Shown: positions 1 through 7,363, numbered from the stretch's first letter. The stretch: 11,967 nucleotides of DNA from Candidatus Zixiibacteriota bacterium (GCA_022563625.1 JADFNA010000017.1:1-11967), one strand, 5' to 3'. The notes: generated by a model not told the origin, from the letters alone. Numbers and translations: made by a program.

Positions 1-8
1 GAGTAAAA

Positions 9-599
9 ATGCAAGTTGGAATACAAATGACCAGAATCACCGCAAGAATATCTCTCGTTTTCGTGGCCGCGTTTCTCATGATCGCGCCCGTTGCCGATGC
101 AGTCCCCGGCGACACGGCAAAGGCAGTCGGACAGTCTTATCTCAGCGGCGCAGAGTCGCCAGTTGAATCGGTGGTCACGCCACTGACAGAGGGGTTGTTC
201 CCGAGCATGACAAAAGTCATTTTCGTGTTGTTGGGAGTGATAATCGCTATCTATTTCACCTTGTCCATTGTGAAAAAAGGCATGGGGCGCCGAGCCACCG
301 GCGGCGGGCGGGGTGATGTCATCGAAATTATCGAGACCTGTTACCTGGCTCCCAAGCAATCAATCTGCCTGGTGCGAATCGGAGGGCGCGGCGCTCTTTT
401 GGGCGTCACAGAAAAGAGCATTAACTCACTGGTTGAGCTTTCGGCCGAAGAGATTCTGGCGGCCCAAAAAGCGGAACTCTCGAAAGACGGCTCGCTCAGT
501 TTTAAAGATGCGCTGGGCAAAGCGCGGCGGAAGATTGTCGATCTGGGGAATTACCGGACGAAATTCAAACGAAAGGACCGTACTGCCATTGGCGTCTGA
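9..599 (+). CDS. fliO: FliO, flagellar export apparatus accessory protein
   Basis: FliO helps assemble and stabilise the FliP ring of the flagellar type III export gate. The protein (196 aa) shows a hydrophobic signal-like segment at residues 13-31 ending in ADA, a second membrane span at about 68-88 (VIFVLLGVIIAIYFTLSIV), then a cytoplasmic domain with the FliO-typical pattern YLAPKQSICLVRIGGR followed by LLGVTEKSINSL, and a basic tail. This is known family architecture, and the gene sits directly before fliP as usual. The start is uncertain: ATG at 9 has only GAG at 1-3 visible upstream, while an in-frame ATG at 27 follows TTGGA at 16-20 and gives a neater signal peptide. The first bases include TAA at 4-6, which could be the stop of an upstream gene (fliN would be expected), but too little is visible to say. 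FliO is poorly conserved, so identity rests on architecture plus context. Confidence 0.9.
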   Translation: MQVGIQMTRITARISLVFVAAFLMIAPVADAVPGDTAKAVGQSYLSGAESPVESVVTPLTEGLFPSMTKVIFVLLGVIIAIYFTLSIVKKGMGRRATGGGRGDVIEIIETCYLAPKQSICLVRIGGRGALLGVTEKSINSLVELSAEEILAAQKAELSKDGSLSFKDALGKARRKIVDLGNYRTKFKRKDRTAIGV

Positions 600-769
600 T
601 TTAGCGCCGGTAAGTGTTCACCTGAGGTGATTTAACTCACAGGGCGAATTCACCCATAAACTGATTTCACTCACACAGGCGATTGCAAGCGGATTCACCG
701 GAGCGGCATGGATGCTGCGCGGCGCTGGCTGATCGCCAGGGACCAGGAAGGTCCCGGGACTCAATAGGA
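600..769 (+). promoter_or_regulatory. fliO-fliP spacer with dyad, direct repeat and hairpin
   Basis: This 170-nt spacer is long for the fliO-fliP junction and has no convincing ORF. It contains a perfect 13-nt dyad TCACCTGAGGTGA (618-630). It also holds an imperfect direct repeat, TGATTTAACTCACAGGGCGA at 628-647 and TGATTTCACTCACACAGGCGA at 662-682 (34-nt period). A hairpin GGGACC-AGGAA-GGTCCC (739-755) lies just upstream of the fliP ATG, and its right arm is part of a palindrome GTCCCGGGAC (751-760) that allows a competing fold. A regulatory role is inference; the elements themselves are read directly. Confidence 0.4.
739..755 (+). promoter_or_regulatory. Hairpin presenting a Shine-Dalgarno-like loop before fliP
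   Basis: A 6-bp perfect stem (GGGACC/GGTCCC) closes a 5-nt AGGAA loop. The purine run AGGAAGG (745-751) is the best SD-like sequence upstream of the fliP ATG at 770, but it lies 18 nt away and is partly in the stem. The nearer AGGA at 766-769 abuts the start codon. The hairpin may therefore affect fliP translation. There is no U-tract, so it is not an intrinsic terminator. Confidence 0.3.
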
Positions 770-1525
770 ATGAAACAAAAATACGCGCTTGTCGCTCTGG
801 CTGCAGCGTTATCGGTATTGATTGCCGGTGATGCGATTGCACAGAGTATTCCAAAGATTTCTCTCCAGATAGGCGAATCCGAGAGTGGGCAGGATTTGTC
901 CACGTCACTGAAGATCGTCCTGCTCATGACGGCGCTGACTGTTGCCCCGTCAATCCTGATTATGACCACTTCGTTTATTCGGTTCGCGGTCGTGTTTTCT
1001 TTTTTGCGCCAGGCGATGGGGGCGAATCAGGTGCCGCCTAATCAACTTCTTGTCGCGCTCTCGCTGATTCTGACACTATTTATCATGACACCGATTGCCA
1101 ATCGCTCGTACATTGAGGGTGTCAAGCCCTATGTCGATGAGGAAATCTCGAAAGAAGAGGCGTTCAAGAAAATTGCGGCCCCGGTGAGAGAGTTTATGCT
1201 GGCTCAGACACGCGAGAAAGACCTCTCGCTGTTCGTTGAGCTGTCCGGAATTGAAGCGCCGGAAGGACCCGATGACGTGCCGCTGCATGTGTTGATTCCG
1301 GGCTTTGTGATTTCTGAACTGCGTATTGCGTTTCAAATCGCATTTCTGATATTCATACCGTTCCTCGCGATAGATATGGTGGTGGCGTCAGTGCTGATGT
1401 CGATGGGCATGATGATGCTTCCACCGATCATGATTTCCCTGCCATTCAAGGTGCTGTTGTTTGTGCTGGTGGATGGATGGTATCTGTTGATTAAATCCAT
1501 GGTTGAGTCATTTCATGTCGGCTGA
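770..1525 (+). CDS. fliP: FliP, flagellar type III export channel protein
   Basis: FliP is the main subunit of the FliP5-FliQ4-FliR1 channel through which flagellar proteins cross the inner membrane. The 251-aa product matches the family length (about 245). It begins with a classic cleavable signal peptide (MKQKYALVALAAALSV, probable cleavage after DAIA), as FliP normally has. Hallmarks follow: MTALTVAPSILIMTTSF, FLRQAMGANQVPPNQLL, the ILTLFIMTPI span, and the C-terminal hydrophobic block with SELRIAFQIAFLIFIPF, LMSMGMMMLPP and DGWYLL. The reading frame is open upstream to a TTG at 683, but ATG at 770 is chosen because it puts the signal peptide at the N-terminus. The nearest SD-like AGGA touches the start codon, so initiation may be weak or coupled to upstream structure. 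Confidence 0.97.
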   Translation: MKQKYALVALAAALSVLIAGDAIAQSIPKISLQIGESESGQDLSTSLKIVLLMTALTVAPSILIMTTSFIRFAVVFSFLRQAMGANQVPPNQLLVALSLILTLFIMTPIANRSYIEGVKPYVDEEISKEEAFKKIAAPVREFMLAQTREKDLSLFVELSGIEAPEGPDDVPLHVLIPGFVISELRIAFQIAFLIFIPFLAIDMVVASVLMSMGMMMLPPIMISLPFKVLLFVLVDGWYLLIKSMVESFHVG

Positions 1526-1568
1526 GCAGGATGTGACGGGTTAATCACGCGAAAGAAATCTAAAGAAG

Positions 1569-1838
1569 ATGACACAGGAATTGGTAATAACAATCGGCCG
1601 CGACGCATTGCTGTTGATATTGATGGTTTCCTCGCCGATGCTTGGATTTGGGCTGGTTGTCGGTGTTACGATTGCGATATTCCAGGCTGTCACCCAGATC
1701 AATGAAATTACTATCACCTTTGTACCCAAGATTGTCGCGCTTGCCCTGGCGCTCTTGCTCTTTTTGCCGTGGATAATAAACTCGGTAGTGGACTTTACAA
1801 ATCGGATGTACGCGATTATTCCCACCCTCAGCGGCTAG
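1569..1838 (+). CDS. fliQ: FliQ, flagellar type III export channel protein
   Basis: FliQ wraps around the FliP/FliR core and helps gate the export channel. The protein is 89 aa, the normal family size, and has two hydrophobic hairpin helices (about residues 14-40 and 54-75). Family signatures are visible: the polar N-terminus MTQELVITIGRDAL, the LVVGVTIAIFQAVTQINE stretch between the helices, and TFVPKIVALALALL leading into the second helix, ending FTNRMYAIIP. The purine run AAAGAAG (1562-1568) abuts the ATG, an unusually short SD spacing. It lies 43 nt after fliP. FliR does not follow immediately as it usually does: a 291-nt spacer intervenes. Confidence 0.97.
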   Translation: MTQELVITIGRDALLLILMVSSPMLGFGLVVGVTIAIFQAVTQINEITITFVPKIVALALALLLFLPWIINSVVDFTNRMYAIIPTLSG

Positions 1839-1912
1839 GAGAGAACGTCCACTGCATTGCCCCGGCGGAAGTTATTTCCCCCGAGTGAAGATGAAATTTC
1901 CGCCTGTCTGAC

Positions 1913-1942
1913 CCGGCGCCAGGTATGAGCCGACCGGCGCCA
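1913..1942 (+). repeat. Tandem CCGGCGCCA copies, 21-nt period
   Basis: The 9-mer CCGGCGCCA occurs at 1913-1921 and 1934-1942, start to start exactly 21 nt, about two helical turns. Each contains the palindrome GGCGCC. The spacing is what paired operator half-sites often show, but no regulator is identified and chance duplication in a GC-rich stretch is possible. Confidence 0.35.
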
Positions 1943-1956
1943 TGTAACCCGCCTAG

Positions 1957-2103
1957 CTCCAGCGATTTAGCAAACACCATAATTCGTTTCAGACGGGCAC
2001 AGTCTTTGAAGTGGTCTCTGACGATGAAGGCGAAGTGTACCAAATATCGAACGAAACTGAGTGGTCAATACTACCTCACGTTGAGTCGCTGGATCACAAC
2101 TAA
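1957..2103 (+). pseudogene. Open acidic reading-frame fragment without a start codon
   Basis: After TAG at 1954-1956 the frame stays open for 48 codons to TAA at 2101-2103. The translation is strikingly protein-like and acidic in its second half (TGTVFEVVSDDEGEVYQIS, then NETEWSILPHVESLDHN). There is no ATG or TTG; the first possible start is GTG at 2011, with no good SD. The same frame upstream is broken by stops at 1945-1947 and 1954-1956. I do not recognise a family. It could be the remnant of a small gene inserted between fliQ and fliR, a short GTG-initiated peptide of about 30 aa, or noncoding sequence. The call as a broken gene is tentative. Confidence 0.25.
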
Positions 2104-2129
2104 ACAGAGCCATTTCGAAGAGGTTGATT

Positions 2130-2921
2130 GTGTTTGAGTTCTTGAGCTATGGCTCCGAGCGTCTGCAGGCGTTTATGCTGGTGAATTTCCGTGTCAGCGG
2201 GATTCTGCTGGCCGCCCCGATTCTCGGGCGCGCATCACTCCCCTTGGTGGTAAAACTCGGACTTGCTGTTACGCTTGCGATTTTCATGATGCCGTTGGTT
2301 TTAAGCTCTCCGCTACCGGCGTTTCATTCAATTATTGATCTCACGACTTTGGGAATCAAAGAACTGCTAATCGGTATTTTGATCGGACTGATTATGAAGC
2401 TGTTGTTTTACGCCGCTCAGGCGGCGGGCTCTATAGTTGGATTCCAAAGCGGACTTTCAATTGCCAACATCATTGATCCCACCACCAAGGAAAACACAAA
2501 CATGGTCGGCCAGATATGGTTTCTGATTGCGTCAGTCATATTCCTCGCGATTAACGGCCATCATTTAGTCATCTCCGGACTGGCCGATAGTTATCGGCTT
2601 GTTCCGCTGGGAACGGTTGCATTCGGGGCGGATGCGGCAGACCTGATAATGCGCATTACAACAGTTTTGTTCGGTATGGCGCTGAAATTCGCGGCCCCGG
2701 TGCTGGTCACTGTGTTTCTGGTGGATGTCACGATGGGAGTTCTGGCCCGGACAATTCCACAGATGAACATTTTTGTCATTGGCATCCCGATTAAAATAGC
2801 TGCGTCTCTGATCATGCTGGCGGCATCGCTGCCTGTTTTCGCCTGGGTGTTGGCCAGAATGACTGAGTTTCTGGACAGGCACATGGGCACGATGCTGATG
2901 ACAATGACCACGGGCAACTAA
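2130..2921 (+). CDS. fliR: FliR, flagellar type III export channel protein
   Basis: FliR is the single subunit that completes the FliP/FliQ/FliR export channel and contacts FlhB. The 263-aa product matches the family (about 260) and is almost entirely hydrophobic with about six membrane-embedded helices. Typical features are the N-terminal FMLVNFRVSGILLAAPILG, the pattern GIKELLIGILIGLIMKLLFYAAQAAGSIVGFQSGLS followed by IDPTTKENTNMVGQ, and the C-terminal GVLARTIPQMNIFVIGIPIK. The frame opens at a TTG (2124), but GTG at 2130 is preferred because GAAGAGG at 2117-2123 then sits 6 nt upstream. There is no tight coupling to fliQ because of the unusual preceding spacer. FlhB follows after 37 nt. 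Confidence 0.96.
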   Translation: MFEFLSYGSERLQAFMLVNFRVSGILLAAPILGRASLPLVVKLGLAVTLAIFMMPLVLSSPLPAFHSIIDLTTLGIKELLIGILIGLIMKLLFYAAQAAGSIVGFQSGLSIANIIDPTTKENTNMVGQIWFLIASVIFLAINGHHLVISGLADSYRLVPLGTVAFGADAADLIMRITTVLFGMALKFAAPVLVTVFLVDVTMGVLARTIPQMNIFVIGIPIKIAASLIMLAASLPVFAWVLARMTEFLDRHMGTMLMTMTTGN

Positions 2922-2958
2922 AGGCTGATTTGCCGGAGCGACCGCAGAGAGCTACTGC

Positions 2959-4029
2959 ATGGCTGAAAAAGATACAGCGCAAGAAAAAACAGAAGAGGCG
3001 ACAGCTCATCGATTGCGCAAAGCGCTCGAGGAAGGCAAAGTCGCCAAATCCAAGGAACTCAGCTCAGTCGGGGTCATCAGTCTGGGATTTCTGGCGCTGT
3101 ATGCGATGGGTCCGACGATTGCAGAAGAAACAATGAAAGTTATGCGGCATGTGTTTACACAGGCGCCATTGATGGACTTCAATCAGTTATCGCTTATCAC
3201 GATTTTTCGAGATAATGTCGGCGGGTTCTTTGTGGCTATCGGGCCGTTTATGGTCGTGATGGTTGTCATCGGAGCCATGGTAAACATTGCGCAGGTTGGC
3301 GTACGGTTCACCGCCAAGCCGCTTGAGCCAAAATTAGACAAGATCAATCCGATTGAAGGGTTCAAGAGGCTTTTCAAGCCGAAAACTGCGGTGGAATTCG
3401 TGCGTGATGTGATAAAGGTGACGCTCATTGTGTCGTTGGGGTACCTCATAATAACGCATGATATTCAGGAGTTTATGCTGCTGGTTGACGTACCGACTGC
3501 AAAATTTGCCGCTTCTTTTGGCCTTTTTGCCCTGCTTTTGGCGATGAAAATTTCCGCCGTCATGCTCATTCTGGCAATTCTTGATTTTGCGTATCAACGT
3601 TACAACTACAAAAAAGAGATGCGCATGACCAAGCAGGAAATCAAAGATGAAAGCAAAGACACCGACGGTAATCCGGAGCTGAAAAGCCGCATCCGCCAGG
3701 TGCAGCGTGAGGCGGCGCGCAAGCGGATGATGAGCGAAGTTCCAACTGCGGATGTTGTTGTCACGAACCCGACACATATCGCTGTGGCTCTGAAGTATGA
3801 CAAAGAGCTAATGAATTCGCCAACTGTGGTGGCCAAAGGACAGCGCTTGATCGCCCAGCGGATAAAAGAGCTGGCCCTCTCGTGCGGTGTGCCGGTGATC
3901 GAGAACAAGCCTCTGGCGCGTTCACTATTTGACATGTGCGAGGTGGGAGTGTCGATCCCTGCGACATTGTTCAAGGCCGTCGCTGAAATTCTGGCGCATG
4001 TCTACCAACTGCAAAAGAGAGAAATCTAG
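2959..4029 (+). CDS. flhB: FlhB, flagellar export substrate-specificity switch protein
   Basis: FlhB switches export from rod/hook to filament substrates after autocleavage of its cytoplasmic domain. The 356-aa protein has the family N-terminus (EKTEEATAHRLRKALEEGKVAKSKEL), four membrane spans between about residues 35 and 210, the conserved KINPIEGFKRLFKPKTAVEF loop, a charged linker (KKEMRMTKQEIKDE), and the autocleavage motif NPTH at residues 270-273. The C-terminal fragment retains IAVALKYD, ARSLFDMCEVG and IPATLFKAVAEILAHVYQL. Cleavage between N and P of NPTH is established for the family, so the protein is predicted to be fully functional. An AGAGAG at 2946-2951 precedes the ATG by 7 nt. 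The stop codon is followed closely by flhA, and the SD of flhA overlaps the flhB stop. Confidence 0.98.
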   Translation: MAEKDTAQEKTEEATAHRLRKALEEGKVAKSKELSSVGVISLGFLALYAMGPTIAEETMKVMRHVFTQAPLMDFNQLSLITIFRDNVGGFFVAIGPFMVVMVVIGAMVNIAQVGVRFTAKPLEPKLDKINPIEGFKRLFKPKTAVEFVRDVIKVTLIVSLGYLIITHDIQEFMLLVDVPTAKFAASFGLFALLLAMKISAVMLILAILDFAYQRYNYKKEMRMTKQEIKDESKDTDGNPELKSRIRQVQREAARKRMMSEVPTADVVVTNPTHIAVALKYDKELMNSPTVVAKGQRLIAQRIKELALSCGVPVIENKPLARSLFDMCEVGVSIPATLFKAVAEILAHVYQLQKREI

Positions 4030-4038
4030 GACTGAGTG

Positions 4039-6120
4039 ATGGCGCAGCGCAGTGTACAAACCGGAGTTCTCGATTCGCTCATGAAGCGTTCAGACGTACT
4101 CCTGGCCGTGGGCGTAGTAGGAATCCTGGCCGTGCTGGTAATCCCGCTGCCGCCGGCGATGCTCGATTTCGCGCTGGCGTTCAATATTACTTTTTCTCTG
4201 GTCATCTTGCTGACCACGCTATATGTCAAGAGACCTCTTGAGCTGTCTGTCTTTCCCGGGCTCCTGCTGATTGTGACACTGCTTCGCCTGGCGCTGAATG
4301 TGGCTTCGACGCGGTTGATTCTCAGTGAGGGATACGCCGGTGAAGTAATTAACTCATTCGGTAATTTTGTAGTCAGCGGCAACTATGTTGTCGGGTTTAT
4401 CATTTTTGCGATTCTGGTCATCATACAGTTTGTCGTAATCACGAAAGGCGCCGGCAGAATCTCGGAGGTGGCCGCCAGGTTTACACTTGACGCTATGCCG
4501 GGCAAGCAAATGGCAATTGACGCAGACCTCAACGCCGGGCTTATCAATGAAGCCGAAGCGAGAGAGCGCCGTTCGTTGATTTCCAAGGAAGCTGATTTTT
4601 ACGGCGCAATGGACGGCGCGTCGAAATTTGTGCGCGGCGACGCTATTGCCGGAATCCTGATCACGCTGATAAACATCATCGGCGGTTTTGTCATAGCTGT
4701 GCTGATGAAAGATATGTCGATGACTGATGCGCTTCGGACATACACGCTGTTGTCTGTCGGTGACGGCTTGGTGACACAGATTCCTGCGCTGATAGTTTCG
4801 GTTTCGGCCGGACTGATTGTCACTCGCGCTTCGTCTGACAAAAATCTTGGTGGTGATCTGGTTACCCAGTTGACATCCAAGCCGGATGCGATGGTTGTCG
4901 CAGGCGTGATGCTTTTGCTATTCGGATTGGTCCCCGGTATGCCGACGATGACATTTTTCACTCTGGGCGCCACAGTTGGCGCTATCGGGTATGCGCGCAA
5001 GCAGACTATGAACCGGGATAAGCTTGAGCGGGAAAGCGCCGAGGCGGAAGACCAGGAACAGGTCCCCGAGCAAAGGACCGAAGACTTACTGAAAGTTGAC
5101 GCGGTAGAAGTTGAAATTGGCGCCGGATTGATCCCAATGGTGGATTCCAATCAAGGCGGTGACCTGCTTGAACGCGTGGCGACAATTCGCCGCGAACTGG
5201 CGTTGGATCTGGGGATCATCATCCCTCCTGTCCGTATTCGTGACAACGTGGAGCTTGACGCGAATGTGTACCGGATAAAGTTTTCCGGAGTCCAGGTCGC
5301 ACAATTCGAATTGATGCCGGACCAACTGCTGGCGATAAATCCGGGGTTTGTGGAAGAAACTATTGAAGGATTCGCCACGACAGATCCGGCCTTCGGCCTT
5401 AAAGCAGTTTGGATTATTCCAAATCTGAAAGAACCCGCTGAAGCGCAAGGCTATACAGTTGTGTCACCCAGCGCTGTAGCTGCGACACATCTGACTGAAT
5501 TATTGCGCGAAAACGCAGCGGAGCTGTTGACGCGCCAGGAAGTTGCGCGGCTGGTTGACAATCTCAAGGAAGATGTGCCAACGCTGGTGGAGGAAACAAT
5601 TCCAAGCGTGGTGACATTGGCCCTGTTGCAGCGGGTCCTGCAGGCGCTGCTCAAAGAGCGGGCGCCAATTCGTGATCTGGCGCTGATCTTGGAAACGATC
5701 GCTGACTATGCGCAGACGACCAAGGAGCCGGAAGTGCTGGCCGAATATGCGCGCATGGCCCTCAAGCGCAGGATCACAGACATGTACCGGGACAGGGAAA
5801 ACAAAATTCAGGTGTTCACGCTCGACCCTGCCATTGAACATACACTGGCTGAGTCCGTGCAAAACACAAAACAGGGATTGATGTTGACGATCGCGCCGGA
5901 CGTAATGGAGCGTCTGATGCGAGCGGTTAAAATTGAGGCGACGAAACTTTCTGATGCAGGCGCTGTGCCGATTTGCCTTTGTGCGCCAAATGTTCGGCTG
6001 GCCCTGCGCAAACTAATGGAGGCGCCGCTTCCAAACCTGGTTGTGCTGAGCTACAATGAAATCACGCCGGATGTGGAAGTTGTCTCTAATGGAATTGTGA
6101 GGTTGAGCGATGGTGATTAA
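4039..6120 (+). CDS. flhA: FlhA, flagellar type III export gate protein
   Basis: FlhA forms the nonameric export gate that uses the proton motive force and docks chaperone-substrate complexes. The 693-aa length is canonical (E. coli about 692). The N-terminal half has about eight membrane spans, with the FHIPEP-family signature RLALNVASTRLIL near residues 83-95. The cytoplasmic loop ARFTLDAMPGKQMAIDADL (about 145-163) and the following NAGLINEAEARERR hold the conserved charged residues used in proton coupling. A charged linker (about 325-355) leads to the cytoplasmic ring domain, which includes GAGLIPMVD, PPVRIRDN, TVVSPSAVAATHLTELL, and the C-terminal VLSYNEITPDVEV. The frame also has GTG at 4036, but ATG at 4039 has TAGGA (4027-4031) 7 nt upstream. 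The end overlaps flhF by 11 nt, indicating translational coupling. Confidence 0.99.
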   Translation: MAQRSVQTGVLDSLMKRSDVLLAVGVVGILAVLVIPLPPAMLDFALAFNITFSLVILLTTLYVKRPLELSVFPGLLLIVTLLRLALNVASTRLILSEGYAGEVINSFGNFVVSGNYVVGFIIFAILVIIQFVVITKGAGRISEVAARFTLDAMPGKQMAIDADLNAGLINEAEARERRSLISKEADFYGAMDGASKFVRGDAIAGILITLINIIGGFVIAVLMKDMSMTDALRTYTLLSVGDGLVTQIPALIVSVSAGLIVTRASSDKNLGGDLVTQLTSKPDAMVVAGVMLLLFGLVPGMPTMTFFTLGATVGAIGYARKQTMNRDKLERESAEAEDQEQVPEQRTEDLLKVDAVEVEIGAGLIPMVDSNQGGDLLERVATIRRELALDLGIIIPPVRIRDNVELDANVYRIKFSGVQVAQFELMPDQLLAINPGFVEETIEGFATTDPAFGLKAVWIIPNLKEPAEAQGYTVVSPSAVAATHLTELLRENAAELLTRQEVARLVDNLKEDVPTLVEETIPSVVTLALLQRVLQALLKERAPIRDLALILETIADYAQTTKEPEVLAEYARMALKRRITDMYRDRENKIQVFTLDPAIEHTLAESVQNTKQGLMLTIAPDVMERLMRAVKIEATKLSDAGAVPICLCAPNVRLALRKLMEAPLPNLVVLSYNEITPDVEVVSNGIVRLSDGD

Positions 6121-7363
6121 GTCATTCGTAGGATCAAGCGTCGCCGAGGCGCTAAAGATGATCCGCTCGGAGCTGGGTCCCAGAGCGGTGGTGTTGAAAA
6201 CCCGGACCCTGAGAGAGCGGGAGAGCGGGTCTGGCAGGCGGATGGTGGAAATTACCGCTTGTCTGGAACGTCCCACAACAGGGGAACTCGAAAACAGTAT
6301 GCTCGAAAAGAGTCAGCTAAATAAAAACCAGCCCGCTCGGTCGATGGAGCGTTCCGCGAGGCTTAAACGACTGAAAGACTCAGTTAAGGACGAGCAGGCT
6401 GGGGCGCTGGTTGAAAAGATGAAGAACATAGCGGAAGAAGAGCGGGCTAAAGATGCAACGAGTTCTGGTCCTGGAGCTGCATCACGCCAGGTTTCGATTG
6501 ACATCGGAGACACAGAAGAATTTGCGCGGCGTTTGGAGGATAAACTTGATCTGATTTTGGACACGCAGCTCAACTCGATGACAGCCACTGAATACGCGCC
6601 GGATATCGCGAAGATCGCTGAATTACTGGCGGCGCATGACGTTCCCGAAAGGTTTATGCAACCGCTCATCAAACGTGTGATTGAGCGCAAGGGACAGCAG
6701 AGCGGCGCGGCCGCGATTGAGGCGTTGGAAGAAATACTGGTTGACGAATTCGCTGTACACTGTTTGCCAGATTTCACTTTGAAGCCGGGGGATGTGGCGT
6801 TGTTTGTCGGCCCCTCAGGCTCCGGAAAGACGTCGGCCCTCGGTAAATTTGCGGTGGACTTAATTTTCAACAAGAAGCTCAAAACCGAATTGTCGACACT
6901 CGATGATTTCCGCGTAGCGGCGCATGAAGAGATCGCCGGTTACAGCGAGGCGCTGGGGGCGGGGCTAGTGGATGTGCAGGCCTGCGTGAGAGACGGCGGG
7001 CTGAACCGGGGCGATACGGTCACGCTTATAGATTGCCATTCGAATATTTATGACCAGAGCAGATATATGGCTCTGATAGACCGCGCACAGGCGATCAAAC
7101 CGACGGTCACTTTTATGACTATCTCGGCGCTCACACGCAGCGCTGATTTGATCCGTCTGCTCAAGCGTTTCGGACAACTTAACCCGACCCATTTGATAGT
7201 TACCCACACGGACCTGACTGATGCGGTTGGGGGAATCTATGTGGCGCTGAACGACCGGGGCTTGAAACTCGCGTCGTTGACCAACTCACCTGGATCGGTG
7301 GGCGAATTACTGACACCCGATCCGGCCTCGATGGCGCGCCGGATGATGAGGAGGCCACAATGA
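6110..7363 (+). CDS. flhF: FlhF, SRP-type GTPase family protein with degenerate G motifs
   Basis: FlhF is the SRP-GTPase relative that marks where flagella are built, working with FlhG. The 417-aa protein has the family N-terminus (VAEALKMIRSELGPRAVVLKTR, residues about 11-32), a charged low-complexity linker, a helical N domain (about 150-215) and a G domain. The P-loop GPSGSGKT is intact at 234-241. Other G motifs diverge: the DTYR element reads DDFR (265-268), the G3 DTAG position reads DCHS (308-311), and the G4 TKxD position reads THTD (365-368). These suggest altered or lost GTP hydrolysis or guanine recognition, though identity as FlhF is secure from order and the N-terminus. GAGG at 6099-6102 lies inside flhA, 7 nt before the ATG. 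The stop overlaps the flhG start (ATGA). Confidence 0.93.
   Translation: MVIKSFVGSSVAEALKMIRSELGPRAVVLKTRTLRERESGSGRRMVEITACLERPTTGELENSMLEKSQLNKNQPARSMERSARLKRLKDSVKDEQAGALVEKMKNIAEEERAKDATSSGPGAASRQVSIDIGDTEEFARRLEDKLDLILDTQLNSMTATEYAPDIAKIAELLAAHDVPERFMQPLIKRVIERKGQQSGAAAIEALEEILVDEFAVHCLPDFTLKPGDVALFVGPSGSGKTSALGKFAVDLIFNKKLKTELSTLDDFRVAAHEEIAGYSEALGAGLVDVQACVRDGGLNRGDTVTLIDCHSNIYDQSRYMALIDRAQAIKPTVTFMTISALTRSADLIRLLKRFGQLNPTHLIVTHTDLTDAVGGIYVALNDRGLKLASLTNSPGSVGELLTPDPASMARRMMRRPQ

Larger units (their letters stand above)
1839..2129 (+). other. fliQ-fliR spacer with no intact recognisable gene
   Basis: These 291 nt separate two genes that normally abut. I see no gene with a credible start and RBS. 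Two frame segments look coding-like. The first is an in-frame continuation past the fliQ stop, ending at TGA 1926-1928, with text like KLFPPSEDEISACLTRRQ. The second is an open stretch from 1957 to TAA at 2101-2103. In between are two CCGGCGCCA copies 21 nt apart (1913-1921, 1934-1942). Whether this is a decayed gene, a leader of fliR or an unrecognised short gene cannot be settled by eye. Confidence 0.5.

Noticed and set aside
313..630. Plus-strand 105-codon frame overlapping fliO
   Set aside because: Out-of-frame shadow of fliO with W/R/S-rich translation and no domain.
683..769. TTG-initiated longer form of FliP
   Set aside because: It would add 29 polar residues (Cys/Arg-rich) before a clear signal peptide; ATG 770 fits the family.
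1828..2043. Minus-strand 71-codon frame in the fliQ-fliR spacer
   Set aside because: No family resemblance, overlaps the fliQ end, and has no convincing SD; kept only as a note because the spacer is unexplained.
1925..2137. Plus-strand 70-codon ATG frame in the fliQ-fliR spacer
   Set aside because: It has no good SD, overlaps the fliR start, and its R/K/S/T-rich translation looks less protein-like than the neighbouring frame ending at 2103.
2581..2593. GGCCGATAGTTAT resembling a sigma-28 -10 element inside fliR
   Set aside because: No TAAA-like -35 at the right distance, and deep inside a coding region with no gene start nearby.
4599..5150. Minus-strand 183-codon frame opposite flhA
   Set aside because: Low-complexity S/T/I-rich translation antisense to a highly conserved gene; a shadow frame.
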